In this document: one piece after another, positions 47,075-55,836 of the stretch
How positions within the stretch are numbered: position 1 is the stretch's first letter
How the letters are laid out: the number at the start of each line of letters is the position of its first letter
NCBI RefSeq assembly: GCF_023074075.1
Contig: NZ_JADPKT010000097.1
Span: forward strand, 1-64,000
DNA from: Bradyrhizobium sp. 138
GTDB taxonomy: Bacteria; Pseudomonadota; Alphaproteobacteria; Rhizobiales; Xanthobacteraceae
Reading direction: 5' to 3'
Length of the DNA stretch: 64,000 nucleotides
The notes under the pieces: model-generated
The model's input: the letters and a program-made list of their open reading frames with translations, nothing else
The model's database searches: none
Told to the model about the DNA's origin: nothing
Program-made: the position numbers and the translations under genes

Positions 47075-47281
47075 ATGAAGCTGCGCGATCTGGCCAAGGG
47101 TTCCTCGGTCTTTTTGGGCGTCGTCGTCGCCGGATATCTGTCGACGATCTATGTCGACCAGCGCTTTGCGACGCAACCCGATACGAGCAGCCCTGCGTCA
47201 TCGGCCTGCATCGGCGCGGACGGCAGCTGGAAAAACTGGTCGTGGCCGAACGTGCCGGCGCTCTCGCCGAAGTGCAAATAG
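47075..47281 (+). CDS. Small membrane-anchored or secreted hypothetical protein
   Basis: 68 residues starting MKLRDLAKGSSVFLGVVVAG, with one hydrophobic segment at about 9-26, then a short exported part with two Cys (SACIGADGSW, ALSPKC). A good ribosome site (ggagacgatcg) precedes ATG 47075. No family known to me. Confidence 0.6.
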   Translation: MKLRDLAKGSSVFLGVVVAGYLSTIYVDQRFATQPDTSSPASSACIGADGSWKNWSWPNVPALSPKCK

Positions 47282-47330
47282 TGTCCGTGGACTAAGTTGC
47301 GCGCTGCGGCACTGCGGATGAGGCGATGCC

Positions 47331-49181
47331 TCACGCCCCCTCGAACTGCAGCCGCGCCAGCCGCGCGTAAAGTCCGTTCGCGGCCACGAGCTCGGCATGC
47401 GTGCCCTGCTCGACGATCTTGCCTTGGTCCATCACCAGGATGCGGTCGCAGGACAGGACGGTGGCGAGGCGATGAGCGATCACCAGCGTGGTGCGGTGGC
47501 GCATCAGCTCTTCGAGCGCGGTCTGCACCAGCGTCTCGCTTTCGGCATCGAGCGCGGAGGTGGCTTCATCGAGCAGCAAGAGCGGCGCATCGCGCAGGAT
47601 GGCGCGGGCGATCGCGATGCGCTGGCGCTGGCCGCCGGAGAGCGTCACGCCGCGCTCGCCGAGCGGGGTGTCGAAACCTTCGGGCAGGCGGCGAATGAAG
47701 TCGGCGGCATGGGCGAGCTCGGCGGCGCGTTCGACCTCGGCGTCGGTCGCATCGGGCCGGCCGAAGCGGATGTTCTCGCGGGCACTCGCCGCGAACACGT
47801 TGGATTCCTGCGGCACCAGCGCGATACGGGCGCGGAAATCCCTGGGATCGGCGGATTTGACCGGCACACCGTCGAGCGAGATCGCGCCGCTGCGCGGGTC
47901 GTAGAAGCGCAGCAGCAGGTGAAAGATGGTGCTCTTGCCGGCGCCGGACGGACCGACGATCGCAACTTTCTCGCCGGGGCGCACCGTGAATGACACGGCA
48001 TCGAGCACATTGACGTCGCGCCGCACCGGATAGGCAAAGCTGACCTGATCGAAACCGACCTCGCCGCGCGCCGGCACCGGCAGCGCGCGAGGGGACGCGG
48101 GCGCCTTGATGCCGGGCTCGACGTGCAAAATCTCGAACAGGCGCTCGGCCGCGCCTGATGCCGCCGAAACCTCGCCCCAGACCTCGCTGAGCTGGCCGAG
48201 GCCGGCTGCGGCGAACACCGCATACAGCACGAACTGACCGAGCCGGCCCGGCGAGATCGCGCCGGTGAGGACGTCATGCGAGCCGATCCAGAGGATCGCG
48301 ACCACGCTTGCGAACACGATGAAGATGATGATGGCCGTGAGCACGGCGCGGGCCTGGGTCGAGGTGCGCGCCGCCTCATAGGCCTGCTCGACCTCGCCGC
48401 CGAAACGCTTCTCGGCGAACCCTTCGCTGGTATAGGCCTGCACGGTGCGGATCGCGCCGACCAGCTCGCCCGCATAGGCCGAGGCGTCGGCGAGCGTGTC
48501 CTGCGCATTGCGTGACAGCCGCCGCACCCAGCGGCCGAAGGCGACCAGCGGCAGCACGATCAAAGGGATGGCCAGCAGCACGAAGCCCGACAGCTTCGGG
48601 CTCGTGATCACCATCATCGCCGCAGCGCCGAGGAACATCATCAAATTGCGCAGCGCGATCGACACGGAGGCGCCGACGGCCGATTTGAGCTGGGTGGTGT
48701 CGGCGGTGAGCCGCGAGATCAATTCGCCGCTGCGCGCGGAGTCGAAGAAGGCTGGGGACAGCGAGAGCAGATGGGCGAAGACATCGCGCCTGAGGTCGGC
48801 CACTATCCGCTCGCCGATCGTCATCACGAGGTAGTAGCGCGCGGCGCTGGCCACCGCGAGCACGGCGACCACCGCGAGCATCACCGAGAAGTAGCTGTTG
48901 ATCAGCTCGATGCCCTCGGGCGTCAGGCCGAAATCGATCATCCGGCGCACCGCGACCGGCACCAGCAGCGTGGTCAGGGCCGCGATCGTGAGCGCGACGA
49001 AGGCGAGCGCCGCGCGGCCGCGATAGCGGATCACATAGGGCGCCAGCGCAAGCAGCGGCCGCAGCTTGGCGCGACCCTTGGCGGGCTGCTCGATCAGATC
49101 GGCCTCGATCGAGGTTGTGTCCGCGGCCTTCATTCCGGGCTGATCGACATACTGGTCATCAAGCCGTTCCACTGCGCTCAT
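47331..49181 (-). CDS. ABC exporter, fused membrane and ATPase domains
   Basis: A 616-residue half-transporter of the MsbA/LipA-exporter type. Six transmembrane helices at about 45-320 (ALAFVALTIAALTTLLVPVA first), then the nucleotide-binding domain: Walker A VGPSGAGKSTIFHLL, Q-loop ALVPQESNVFAAS, signature TLSGGQRQRIAIARAIL, Walker B LLLLDEATSALDAESE, H-loop VIAHRLATV. Acts as a homodimer to export lipids or drugs. ATG 49181 (MSAVERLDDQ) is chosen; an ATG at 49214 is possible. Confidence 0.92.
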   Translation of the reverse strand: MSAVERLDDQYVDQPGMKAADTTSIEADLIEQPAKGRAKLRPLLALAPYVIRYRGRAALAFVALTIAALTTLLVPVAVRRMIDFGLTPEGIELINSYFSVMLAVVAVLAVASAARYYLVMTIGERIVADLRRDVFAHLLSLSPAFFDSARSGELISRLTADTTQLKSAVGASVSIALRNLMMFLGAAAMMVITSPKLSGFVLLAIPLIVLPLVAFGRWVRRLSRNAQDTLADASAYAGELVGAIRTVQAYTSEGFAEKRFGGEVEQAYEAARTSTQARAVLTAIIIFIVFASVVAILWIGSHDVLTGAISPGRLGQFVLYAVFAAAGLGQLSEVWGEVSAASGAAERLFEILHVEPGIKAPASPRALPVPARGEVGFDQVSFAYPVRRDVNVLDAVSFTVRPGEKVAIVGPSGAGKSTIFHLLLRFYDPRSGAISLDGVPVKSADPRDFRARIALVPQESNVFAASARENIRFGRPDATDAEVERAAELAHAADFIRRLPEGFDTPLGERGVTLSGGQRQRIAIARAILRDAPLLLLDEATSALDAESETLVQTALEELMRHRTTLVIAHRLATVLSCDRILVMDQGKIVEQGTHAELVAANGLYARLARLQFEGA

Positions 49182-49289
49182 GAGATCTGGCCCATTGCAT
49201 TCGTTTGCTCCCAATAGGCCGGTGCAAGAGTAGTGGCAAATCCGGGATGTCCCTTAGGGGCAAACCCGGTCAGCCGCGCAAGCCCCGGC

Positions 49290-49318
49290 TTGTTTTACCT
49301 GATATCGTGAGGTATAGA
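49290..49318 (+). promoter_or_regulatory. Probable rpmE promoter
   Basis: TTGTTT (49290-49295) and TATAGA (49313-49318) with exactly 17 bases between, a good sigma-70-type promoter. It would give a start near 49325 and a leader of about 55 bases. Confidence 0.6.
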
Positions 49319-49379
49319 GCCGCCCAAATCCGTCATTCGCTAGCCACCAAAGAGGCGCCGGGGCGCCGAGGAATTTGCC

Positions 49380-49607
49380 ATGAAAGCCGAAATTCATCCG
49401 GATTATCATACCATTAAGGTCGTGATGACCGACGGAACCGAGTACCTGACCCGCTCCACCTGGGGCAAGGAAGGCGACACGCTGAACCTCGACATCGACC
49501 CGAAGTCGCACCCGGCCTGGACCGGTGGCTCCCAGCAGCTGATGGACCGCGGCGGCCGCGTCTCGCGCTTCCAGAAGAAGTTTTCGGGCTTTCTCAAAAA
49601 GGATTGA
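49380..49607 (+). CDS. rpmE: 50S ribosomal protein L31
   Basis: A 75-residue L31. MKAEIHPDYHTIKVVMTDGT and LDIDPKSHPAWTGGSQQLMD keep the family's shape, but the four zinc-binding Cys of the classical form are absent, so this is the zinc-independent (C-minus) version. It has its own promoter and a strong terminator at 49629-49660, so it is a single-gene unit. Confidence 0.95.
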   Translation: MKAEIHPDYHTIKVVMTDGTEYLTRSTWGKEGDTLNLDIDPKSHPAWTGGSQQLMDRGGRVSRFQKKFSGFLKKD

Positions 49608-49628
49608 TCCGCCCGCAGGGTGGACACG

Positions 49629-49660
49629 AAAAACGCCCCCGGAGAACCGGGGGCGTTTTT
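49629..49660 (+). terminator. Rho-independent terminator of rpmE
   Basis: Stem aaaaacgcccccgg / ccgggggcgttttt with a 4-base loop, followed by gtttg, 22 bases after the rpmE stop. Confidence 0.92.
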
Positions 49661-49693
49661 GTTTGTGCGGGGGCCTAATCAAGGCCGAGATTT

Positions 49694-49817
49694 CGTAGGG
49701 TGGGCAAAGCGACTTGTCCGCCATAGCTCGAAGAGCGAAGGCGGAAGCGTGCCCACGCATATTTCGCTATCGAGAGAGATGATGGTGGGCACGGCGCTTC
49801 GCGCCTTTGCCCACCCT
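49694..49817. repeat. Palindromic intergenic repeat, family B (copy 2)
   Basis: Arms cgtagggtgggcaaagcgac and gcgcctttgcccaccctag, with inner arms gcgtgcccacgca and gatggtgggcacggc. It lies between rpmE and the rcdA-like gene. Confidence 0.85.
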
Positions 49818-49848
49818 AGTGCAGCGTGCCCCTACGGCACCTGGGAGC

Positions 49849-50358
49849 TTACCGCTCGAACGCGGCCTTCAGCGCGTTGAGGTGCGGCACCAGCGGATTG
49901 CCGATCGCGACATGCTCGGCCGGCGGGGTGTGGATGGTGGTGTCGAGACGGCGCACGCGGGTCTGCAGGCTCATCGAGCGATGGATCAGGTCCTGCAGCT
50001 GCGAGGGCAGCTTCTCGATGGTGTCGACCGGGCCGGGATCGGCGGCACTGAGCTTGACCTTGGTCTTCTCGCGATTGGCCTGGCTCAACGTCATCTCGCC
50101 TTCCTTCACCGCGCGGTGCAACAACAGCCACGAGGCGAGCTGCATCAGGCGGGTGGTGAGACGCATGCTCTCGGTCGCGTAGGTGAGGCTGACGGCACGG
50201 TCGAGCGCCTTGGCCTCGGTGCGGCCGGCGCCGTCGAGATAGGCGGCGGTCTCTTCGACGAGGTCCATGCCCTCGCGGAACAGGACGCCGAACGCCGCAG
50301 AATTGGTGAACCGCTCGCTGAGTTGAACGAGAGCGCCGTCGGCCTGCAAACGTTCCAT
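49849..50358 (-). CDS. rcdA: DUF1465 / RcdA-like regulator
   Basis: A 169-residue DUF1465 family protein, the family of Caulobacter RcdA, an adaptor that helps ClpXP degrade the cell-cycle regulator CtrA. All helical: ALVQLSERFTNSAAFGVLFR, EGMDLVEETAAYLDGAGRTE, the MRLTTRLMQLASWLLLHRAV core. The symbol is by family only; partner contacts are not shown here. In Rhizobiales it is commonly found near rpmE. Confidence 0.82.
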   Translation of the reverse strand: MERLQADGALVQLSERFTNSAAFGVLFREGMDLVEETAAYLDGAGRTEAKALDRAVSLTYATESMRLTTRLMQLASWLLLHRAVKEGEMTLSQANREKTKVKLSAADPGPVDTIEKLPSQLQDLIHRSMSLQTRVRRLDTTIHTPPAEHVAIGNPLVPHLNALKAAFER

Positions 50359-50526
50359 GGTTAACGCCTCTTACGCAACTGTTTGACGATCCGACTTTGG
50401 CGCCGGCTTATGATGAACAAATCATTGCGCGCTGGGAGCGCCGAGTCCAGTGACAAGCGCGGATATGGTTTCCGCGGGTCATTCCCGGGAATTCAACCGC
50501 AACGTGATGCAAAAACGCAAAAAAAG

Positions 50527-50547
50527 AGCCGCCGGAGACCGGCGGCT
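50527..50547 (+). terminator. Terminator-like hairpin with no upstream gene on its strand
   Basis: Stem agccgccgg / ccggcggct with a 3-base loop, followed by ttg and preceded by an A-run (gcaaaaaaaga). No protein gene precedes it on the plus strand, and on the minus strand it lies 340 bases after the DUF1192 gene. Confidence 0.55.
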
Positions 50548-50710
50548 TTGAAAGTTGATAACAGGGAGGCGTCAAACAGAGTGGACAGGAGCCACTCGGT
50601 GTCCAAACGAGGACAGTTCCAGTCATAAACCCGAAAGCTTAATCTGAAGTAAACGAGCTAATTTTTTGAGAGTTCGTTAGCCATGTCGGCCAGTGGCCGA
50701 GCCACCGGCG

Positions 50711-50877
50711 TGCCCCGGACACAGTGCGGCGCCGTAAGCGGGATCACGCGCGTCTTCGACGCGCTATGGTGCTGCACTGCTGAGCCGGGGCCCAGCTCTT
50801 TGGCTGAGGCGTTTGGAGAGGCATTAGGTCCCGGCTCAGCGGAGCAGCGCTATGCGCTGCACCGCGTCCGGGACACG
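50711..50877. repeat. Palindromic intergenic repeat, family A (copy 3)
   Basis: Starts tgccccggacacagtgcggc, internal pair gagccggggccc / ggtcccggctcagcg, ends gcgtccgggacac. It lies between the DUF1192 gene and the orphan hairpin. Confidence 0.88.
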
Positions 50878-50885
50878 AACAACAC

Positions 50886-51077
50886 TTACTTCTTGAAAAA
50901 ATTATCCGCCGCATCGCGCGAGGCGCGCTTCTTGGTGGCGGCTTCTTCCAGTCTTGCGATCTCGGTCTTGAGCAGGAGGGCGCGCTCGGTCAATTCCTCC
51001 ACCGACAACAGTGAGAGATCCTGTCCAATCTCATGGCTGATCTTCTTGCGCGGGCGGTCATCGTCTTCCGTCGCCAT
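50886..51077 (-). CDS. DUF1192 family small protein
   Basis: 63 residues, MATEDDDRPRKKISHEIGQD, then SLLSVEELTERALLLKTEIA coiled coil, ending NFFKK. This matches the DUF1192 family, common in alphaproteobacteria, function unknown. ATG 51077 is chosen over an upstream frame because the family starts here and gggaggaacgagg is the ribosome site. Divergent from the quinone oxidoreductase gene, 112 bases away. Confidence 0.85.
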   Translation of the reverse strand: MATEDDDRPRKKISHEIGQDLSLLSVEELTERALLLKTEIARLEEAATKKRASRDAADNFFKK

Positions 51078-51189
51078 CCTCGTTCCTCCCAAAGTTTCGC
51101 GGGCACAATGCCGAGGCGGTTGCCAGCATGGGCCGCGCTGGCCTAAGCAATGGCCTCGCTCCTCCCGCACCTTTGCTCAAGGACACATC

Positions 51190-52188
51190 ATGGACAAGCT
51201 GCCCGCGCAAATGACCGTGGTCGCCATTTCCAAGCCTGGCGGACCGGAGGTGCTGGTGCCGGAACAACGCAGCCTGCCGCAGCCCGGCCCGGACGAGATC
51301 CTGGTCAAGGTTGAGGCCGCGGGCGTCAACCGGCCGGATGTCGCGCAGCGCTCCGGCGCCTATCCGCCGCCGCCCGGCGCCAGCGACCTGCCGGGCCTCG
51401 AGATCGCGGGTGAAGTGGTTGCGGTCGGCAGCAACGCCAAGCGGCACAAGATCGGCGACAAGGTGATGTCGCTGGTCGCGGGCGGCGGTTATGCGCAGTA
51501 CTGCATCGCCCAGGACGCCCAGGCGATGAGCGTGCCGCCGGCGCTGTCGATCAAGGAAGCCGGCGCGCTGCCGGAAACCCTGATGACGGTCTGGCACAAT
51601 GTGTTCGAGCGCGGCGGCCTCAAGGCCGGCGAGACGCTGCTGATCCATGGCGGCTCCTCGGGCATCGGCACCATGGCGATCCAGCTGGCGAAGGCGTTCG
51701 GCGCCAAGGTGTTCGTCACGGTGGGATCGCAGGACAAGATCGATGCCTGCCTCGAGCTCGGGGCCGACCGCGCCATCAACTACAAGAACGAAGACTTCGT
51801 CGCGGTGGTCAAGGAAGAGACGGGCAAGGAAGGCGTCAATCTGATCCTCGACATGGTCGCCGGCGACTATGTCGATCGCAACTACGATGCCGCCGCGGTC
51901 GATGGCCGCATCGTCCAGATCGCGACGCTGAATGGCCCCAAGGTCAGCGTCAACATCGCCAAGGTCATGGTCAAGCGCCTCACCCATACCGGCTCGACCC
52001 TGCGCCCCCGTAGTAATGCGGACAAGGCGGCGATGGTGGCGGCGATCGAAGCGAAAGTGATGCCGCTTTTGCGTGAAGGCCGCGTCAAGCCGCTGATGGA
52101 CAGCACTTTCCCGCTGGAAAAGGCAGCCGACGCCCACCGGCGCATGGAAACCAGCGCACATATTGGCAAAATTGTGTTGGAGGTGTAG
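51190..52188 (+). CDS. NAD(P)H:quinone oxidoreductase, PIG3-like
   Basis: A 332-residue zinc-free medium-chain dehydrogenase. Substrate-domain PGPDEILVKVEAAGVNRPDV and LPGLEIAGEVVAVGSNA; NAD(P)-binding LLIHGGSSGIGTMAIQLAKA; C-terminal FPLEKAADAHRRMETSAHIG. It reduces quinones, probably in detoxification. ATG 51190 (MDKLPAQMTVVAI) is chosen; the much longer upstream frame runs through the divergent DUF1192 gene and a repeat. Confidence 0.93.
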   Translation: MDKLPAQMTVVAISKPGGPEVLVPEQRSLPQPGPDEILVKVEAAGVNRPDVAQRSGAYPPPPGASDLPGLEIAGEVVAVGSNAKRHKIGDKVMSLVAGGGYAQYCIAQDAQAMSVPPALSIKEAGALPETLMTVWHNVFERGGLKAGETLLIHGGSSGIGTMAIQLAKAFGAKVFVTVGSQDKIDACLELGADRAINYKNEDFVAVVKEETGKEGVNLILDMVAGDYVDRNYDAAAVDGRIVQIATLNGPKVSVNIAKVMVKRLTHTGSTLRPRSNADKAAMVAAIEAKVMPLLREGRVKPLMDSTFPLEKAADAHRRMETSAHIGKIVLEV

Positions 52189-52353
52189 GCCGCCGGCCCA
52201 CAGGGCCGGGCGGAAACCCTTTGATTTTCCTCGCTTTCGTGGCATCTATCGCGACGCACCGAACCGCTTCCGTTCGGTCTGAAATCGCCTTTTGGAATCG
52301 TCTTGTAGAGTCCCCTTGCACTCGAAGTTTGCGTCGAACGCGGAGAACTGACC

Positions 52354-55230
52354 TTGCGTCTGATCAGGTGCCTCGCGCCCATCGCGCTGGGCCTCATGAT
52401 GCTCGTTGCCGGGTCCCCGGCACGCGCGCTCGACGCCGTCAGCGTCCGCAGTGACGCGCCCGCGATCGATCTCACCGGCGTGATCGAGCATCAGCGCAGC
52501 GATGCCGATCGCATCCAGGTCTCCACCGCGCCCGGCACCGACGGCATTGTCCGCCGCATCGAGGTGCGCGCCCGCGAAGGCGGCCAGAACTGGGTGGTGT
52601 TCGCGCTCGCCAACAACACCGACGACCAGCTCGACCGCCTGATCGTCGCTCCGCATTACCGCATCGTCTCCTCGGGGCTACTGTGGCCCGACCTCGGCCT
52701 GTCGCGCATCGCGACCATCACGCCCTCGACCGGCGACCGGCCGGAGCGGCAGGAAAGTCCGACCGCCGACGTCTTCCGTGTCACGCTCGACCCCGGCGCC
52801 GTCCTCACCTTCGTCGCCGAGCTGCGCACCGACAAGCTGCCGCAGCTCTATCTGTGGGAGCCGGAAGCCTACAAGGACAAGGTCAACTCGTTCACGCTGT
52901 ACCAGGGCATCGTGATCGGCATCTCCGGCTTGCTCGCGCTGGTGCTGACGATCCTGTTCGTGGTGAAGGGCAGCATCATGTTCCCGGCCGCAGCGGCGCT
53001 GGCCTGGGCGGTGCTGGTCTATATCGGGGTCGATTTCGGCTTCTGGGGCAAGGTGCTCGACATGTCGAACAACGCCGAGCGCATCTGGCGCGCGGCGGGT
53101 GAAGCGATATTGGCGGCGACGCTGCTGGTGTTCCTGTTCGCCTACCTCAATCTCAGCCGGTGGCATGTGCGCTATTCGCACATCACCGTGGGCTGGCTGG
53201 CCTTCCTGGGGTCCTTGGTCGCACTCGCACTGTTCGATCCGGCGGTGGCCTCCGGCATCGCGCGCATCTCGCTGGTGCTGATCGCCTTCGCCGGCTTTGC
53301 GCTGATCGTCTATCTCTCCACCCACGGCTTCGACCGTGCCGTGCTGTTGATCCCGACCTGGTTCCTCCTGGTGGTCTGGGTGGTCGCGGCCGGCATGACG
53401 GTTGCCGGCTCCGTCACCAACGACATCGTCGGCCCTGCCCTGCTCGGCGGCCTCGTGCTGATCGTGATGCTGATCGGCTTCACGGTGATGCAGCACGCCT
53501 TCGCCGGCGGCGGCGCCAGCACCGGGGTCGTCTCCGACATCGAGCGGCGAGCGCTGGCGCTGGCCGGCTCCGGCGATCTGATCTGGGACTGGGATGTCTC
53601 CGCCGACAAGGTTTTTACCAGCCCCGAGACCGAGGCCCTGCTTGGCCTCAAGCGCGGCACGCTCGAAGGGCCCGCGGCCTCGTGGCTCGAGGTGCTGCAT
53701 CCGCTCGACCAGGACCGCTTCCGCGCCGCGCTCGACAGCGTGCTCGACCAGCGCCGCGGCCGCCTGGTGCAGGATTTCCGCCTGCGCACGCCCGACGGCC
53801 ATTTCATGTGGTTCGCGCTGAAGGCGCGCCCGGTGGTCGGCTCCGACGGCGAGGTCTCGCGCGTCGTCGGCACGCTCACCGACGTCACTGAGCTGCGCAA
53901 TGCCGAGGAGCGCCTGCTGCACGATTCCGTGCATGACAACCTCACCGGCCTGCCCAACCGCAAGCTGTTCATGGACCGGCTCGGCGCCGTCGCGCATTTC
54001 GCCAAGACCATGCCGACGCTGCGGCCGACGCTGATGGTGATCGATCTCGACCGCTTCAAGCAGGTCAACGATTCCGTCGGCATCGCGGTCGGTGATTCCA
54101 TCCTGCTGACGCTGGCCCGCCGTCTCACCCGCATCCTGAAGCCGCAGGACACGCTGGCCCGCATGGCCGGCGATCAGTTCGGCCTGATCCTGCTCTCGGA
54201 GCAGGACCCCGCCCGCATCACCGCCTTCGCCGAAACCATCCGCAAGACCATCCGCGCGCCGATCGCCTTCAACGACCGCGAGATCTTCCTCACAGCGTCG
54301 ATCGGCCTTGCGCTGTCCGATCCGCAAGTTCAGCTCACGGACGAGATCATCAAGGACGCCGAGCTGGCGATGTATCATTCCAAGCGCATCGGCGGCGACC
54401 GCATCGACGTCTACAAGCCCGCGATGCGGGCGCGGAAGACCGACCGCCTGACGCTGGAGAGCGAGCTGCGCCGCGCCATCGAGCGGCAGGAACTCACCAT
54501 CCTGTACCAGCCGATCGTACGGCTGGAGGATCGTTCGGTCGCCGGCTTCGAGGCGCTGGTGCGCTGGGATCACCCCAAGCTCGGACGCATGGCGCCATCG
54601 GAGTTCATCACCATCGCGGAAGAGACCGGCCTGATCGTCGACCTCGGCATGTTCGTGCTCGACCAGACCGCCAAGCAGCTCTCGATCTGGCAGCGCGCGA
54701 TGCGCTCGCGCGAGCCGATCTTCGCCTCGGTCAACGTCTCCTCGCGGCAATTGCTGCGCCACGATTTGATCCACGACATCCGCACCGTGCTGTCGCGCTC
54801 CTCGGTGGCGCGCGGCACGCTCAAGCTCGAATTGACGGAATCGCTGGTGATGGAGAATCCGGAGCACGCGGCGCAGATGCTGACGCGGATCCGCGAGCTC
54901 GGCACCGGGCTCTCGCTCGACGATTTCGGCACCGGCCATTCCTCGCTGGCCTATCTGCAGCGTTTCCCGTTCGACACCATCAAGATCGACCAGTCCTTCG
55001 TGCGCACCACCAACCGCGGCACGCGGCCGGTGATCCTGAAGTCGATCATCGCGCTCGCGCACGACCTCGGCATGGATGTGGTGGCGGAGGGCGCCGAGAC
55101 GGATTCGGATGCCGTCGAGCTCTACCAGATGGGCTGCGAATACGCGCAAGGCTTCGCCTTCGGCGAGCCGATGGACGCCGATGCCGCGATGCGCTTGCTG
55201 ACGGAAGTGCGGCTGGAAGCAGCGAGCTGA
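52354..55230 (+). CDS. Membrane GGDEF/EAL protein (7TM-PAS-GGDEF-EAL)
   Basis: 958 residues from a TTG start with ribosome site ggagaactgacc. Signal peptide at ~1-25, periplasmic domain to about 185, seven or so transmembrane helices at about 190-390, PAS at about 400-520, GGDEF at about 525-690, EAL at about 700-950. The GGDEF signature is AGDQF (near 605), so cyclase activity is doubtful. The EAL domain keeps EALVRW (near 732), LSLDDFGTGHSSL, IKIDQSFV and VVAEGAET, so it should hydrolyse cyclic-di-GMP. Likely a phosphodiesterase tuned by a periplasmic signal and perhaps by GTP on the degenerate GGDEF domain. Confidence 0.92.
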   Translation: MRLIRCLAPIALGLMMLVAGSPARALDAVSVRSDAPAIDLTGVIEHQRSDADRIQVSTAPGTDGIVRRIEVRAREGGQNWVVFALANNTDDQLDRLIVAPHYRIVSSGLLWPDLGLSRIATITPSTGDRPERQESPTADVFRVTLDPGAVLTFVAELRTDKLPQLYLWEPEAYKDKVNSFTLYQGIVIGISGLLALVLTILFVVKGSIMFPAAAALAWAVLVYIGVDFGFWGKVLDMSNNAERIWRAAGEAILAATLLVFLFAYLNLSRWHVRYSHITVGWLAFLGSLVALALFDPAVASGIARISLVLIAFAGFALIVYLSTHGFDRAVLLIPTWFLLVVWVVAAGMTVAGSVTNDIVGPALLGGLVLIVMLIGFTVMQHAFAGGGASTGVVSDIERRALALAGSGDLIWDWDVSADKVFTSPETEALLGLKRGTLEGPAASWLEVLHPLDQDRFRAALDSVLDQRRGRLVQDFRLRTPDGHFMWFALKARPVVGSDGEVSRVVGTLTDVTELRNAEERLLHDSVHDNLTGLPNRKLFMDRLGAVAHFAKTMPTLRPTLMVIDLDRFKQVNDSVGIAVGDSILLTLARRLTRILKPQDTLARMAGDQFGLILLSEQDPARITAFAETIRKTIRAPIAFNDREIFLTASIGLALSDPQVQLTDEIIKDAELAMYHSKRIGGDRIDVYKPAMRARKTDRLTLESELRRAIERQELTILYQPIVRLEDRSVAGFEALVRWDHPKLGRMAPSEFITIAEETGLIVDLGMFVLDQTAKQLSIWQRAMRSREPIFASVNVSSRQLLRHDLIHDIRTVLSRSSVARGTLKLELTESLVMENPEHAAQMLTRIRELGTGLSLDDFGTGHSSLAYLQRFPFDTIKIDQSFVRTTNRGTRPVILKSIIALAHDLGMDVVAEGAETDSDAVELYQMGCEYAQGFAFGEPMDADAAMRLLTEVRLEAAS

Positions 55231-55255
55231 TCGCTCGTCCCTTTGAATTCGGTAT

Positions 55256-55334
55256 CGTAGGGTGGGCAAAGGCGCACTTGCGCCGTGCCCACCATTCAGA
55301 GGTGGTGGGCACGCTTCGCTTTGCCCACCCTACG
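55256..55334. repeat. Palindromic intergenic repeat, family B (copy 3)
   Basis: Arms cgtagggtgggcaaaggcgc and gctttgcccaccctacg, inner arms gtgcccaccatt and ggtggtgggcac. It follows the GGDEF/EAL gene by 26 bases and could also end its transcript. Confidence 0.88.
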
Positions 55335-55358
55335 ATACCTGAATGTACGGAGAGATAT

Positions 55359-55408
55359 CCCTCATCCGGCGCTTTGCGCCACCCTGTCCCACAAATGGGA
55401 GAAGGGAA
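55359..55408. repeat. Partial family C repeat
   Basis: The half-palindrome ccctcatccggcgctttgcg ... cccacaaatgggagaaggg resembles the right part of the family C copies at 26344 and 33321. It directly follows the family B copy. Confidence 0.55.
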
Positions 55409-55420
55409 GAACGCACGCCG

Positions 55421-55684
55421 TCACCGCCGCCGGTCGCTCTTCTTCTTGGTGAACCGCACGCTCTGGCCATCCGGCATCCGTGTCGCGACGAAGCCGGCGG
55501 CGAGGCAGGCTTCGCGTTGCGGCATCTGGATGTCCGGGCTGCGCAGACTGTCCCACCACGAGGCACGATTGGCCGCGCGCGGCAGGGCCGCCCCGATGAT
55601 CTCCTCGATCTGTTCGAAGCTCAGGACGAATTCGGCCTGCTTCTGCCGCATCAGATAGTCGCGCAACGCGTCGTAGTCGTTCAC
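55421..55684 (-). CDS. Small protein, DUF7662-like
   Basis: 87 residues from GTG 55684 (ribosome site gagaggactgac): MNDYDALRDYLMRQKQAEFV, SFEQIEEIIGAALPRAANRA, WWDSLRSPD and a basic tail (TKKKSDRRR). The pattern of an EIIG ... LP..A....WW motif followed by a C-terminal FVATR strand fits the DUF7662 family, whose members are thought to bind nucleic acid; function unknown. Confidence 0.72.
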   Translation of the reverse strand: MNDYDALRDYLMRQKQAEFVLSFEQIEEIIGAALPRAANRASWWDSLRSPDIQMPQREACLAAGFVATRMPDGQSVRFTKKKSDRRR

Positions 55685-55836
55685 GTCAGTCCTCTCGCCC
55701 GAACCCCGGCCCGTCCCATCGACGGTCTGCCCAAAACCGTGGGCCGTGTAAACCGATCCTTAACTCATTGCGACAGCGGCGTCCCGCCTTAAACACTGCT
55801 CAAGATTTCGGGCGCATCCACTAATGTCGGGAGCAA

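Larger units (their letters stand above)
50359..50885. other. Intergenic region with orphan hairpin and family A repeat
   Basis: No supported gene. It contains the terminator-like hairpin at 50527-50547 and the family A repeat at 50711-50877. The 170 bases before the hairpin have no gene on the plus strand that the hairpin could end. Confidence 0.5.

Noticed and set aside
50683..51189. Long N-terminal extension of the quinone oxidoreductase
   Set aside because: The extension runs through a palindromic repeat and antisense to the DUF1192 gene; the protein family starts at 51190.
52678..55269. 863-residue open frame on the minus strand opposite the GGDEF/EAL gene
   Set aside because: Antisense shadow. 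The plus strand carries all recognisable domains; the minus product is compositionally odd (His/Arg/Gln/Asp-rich).
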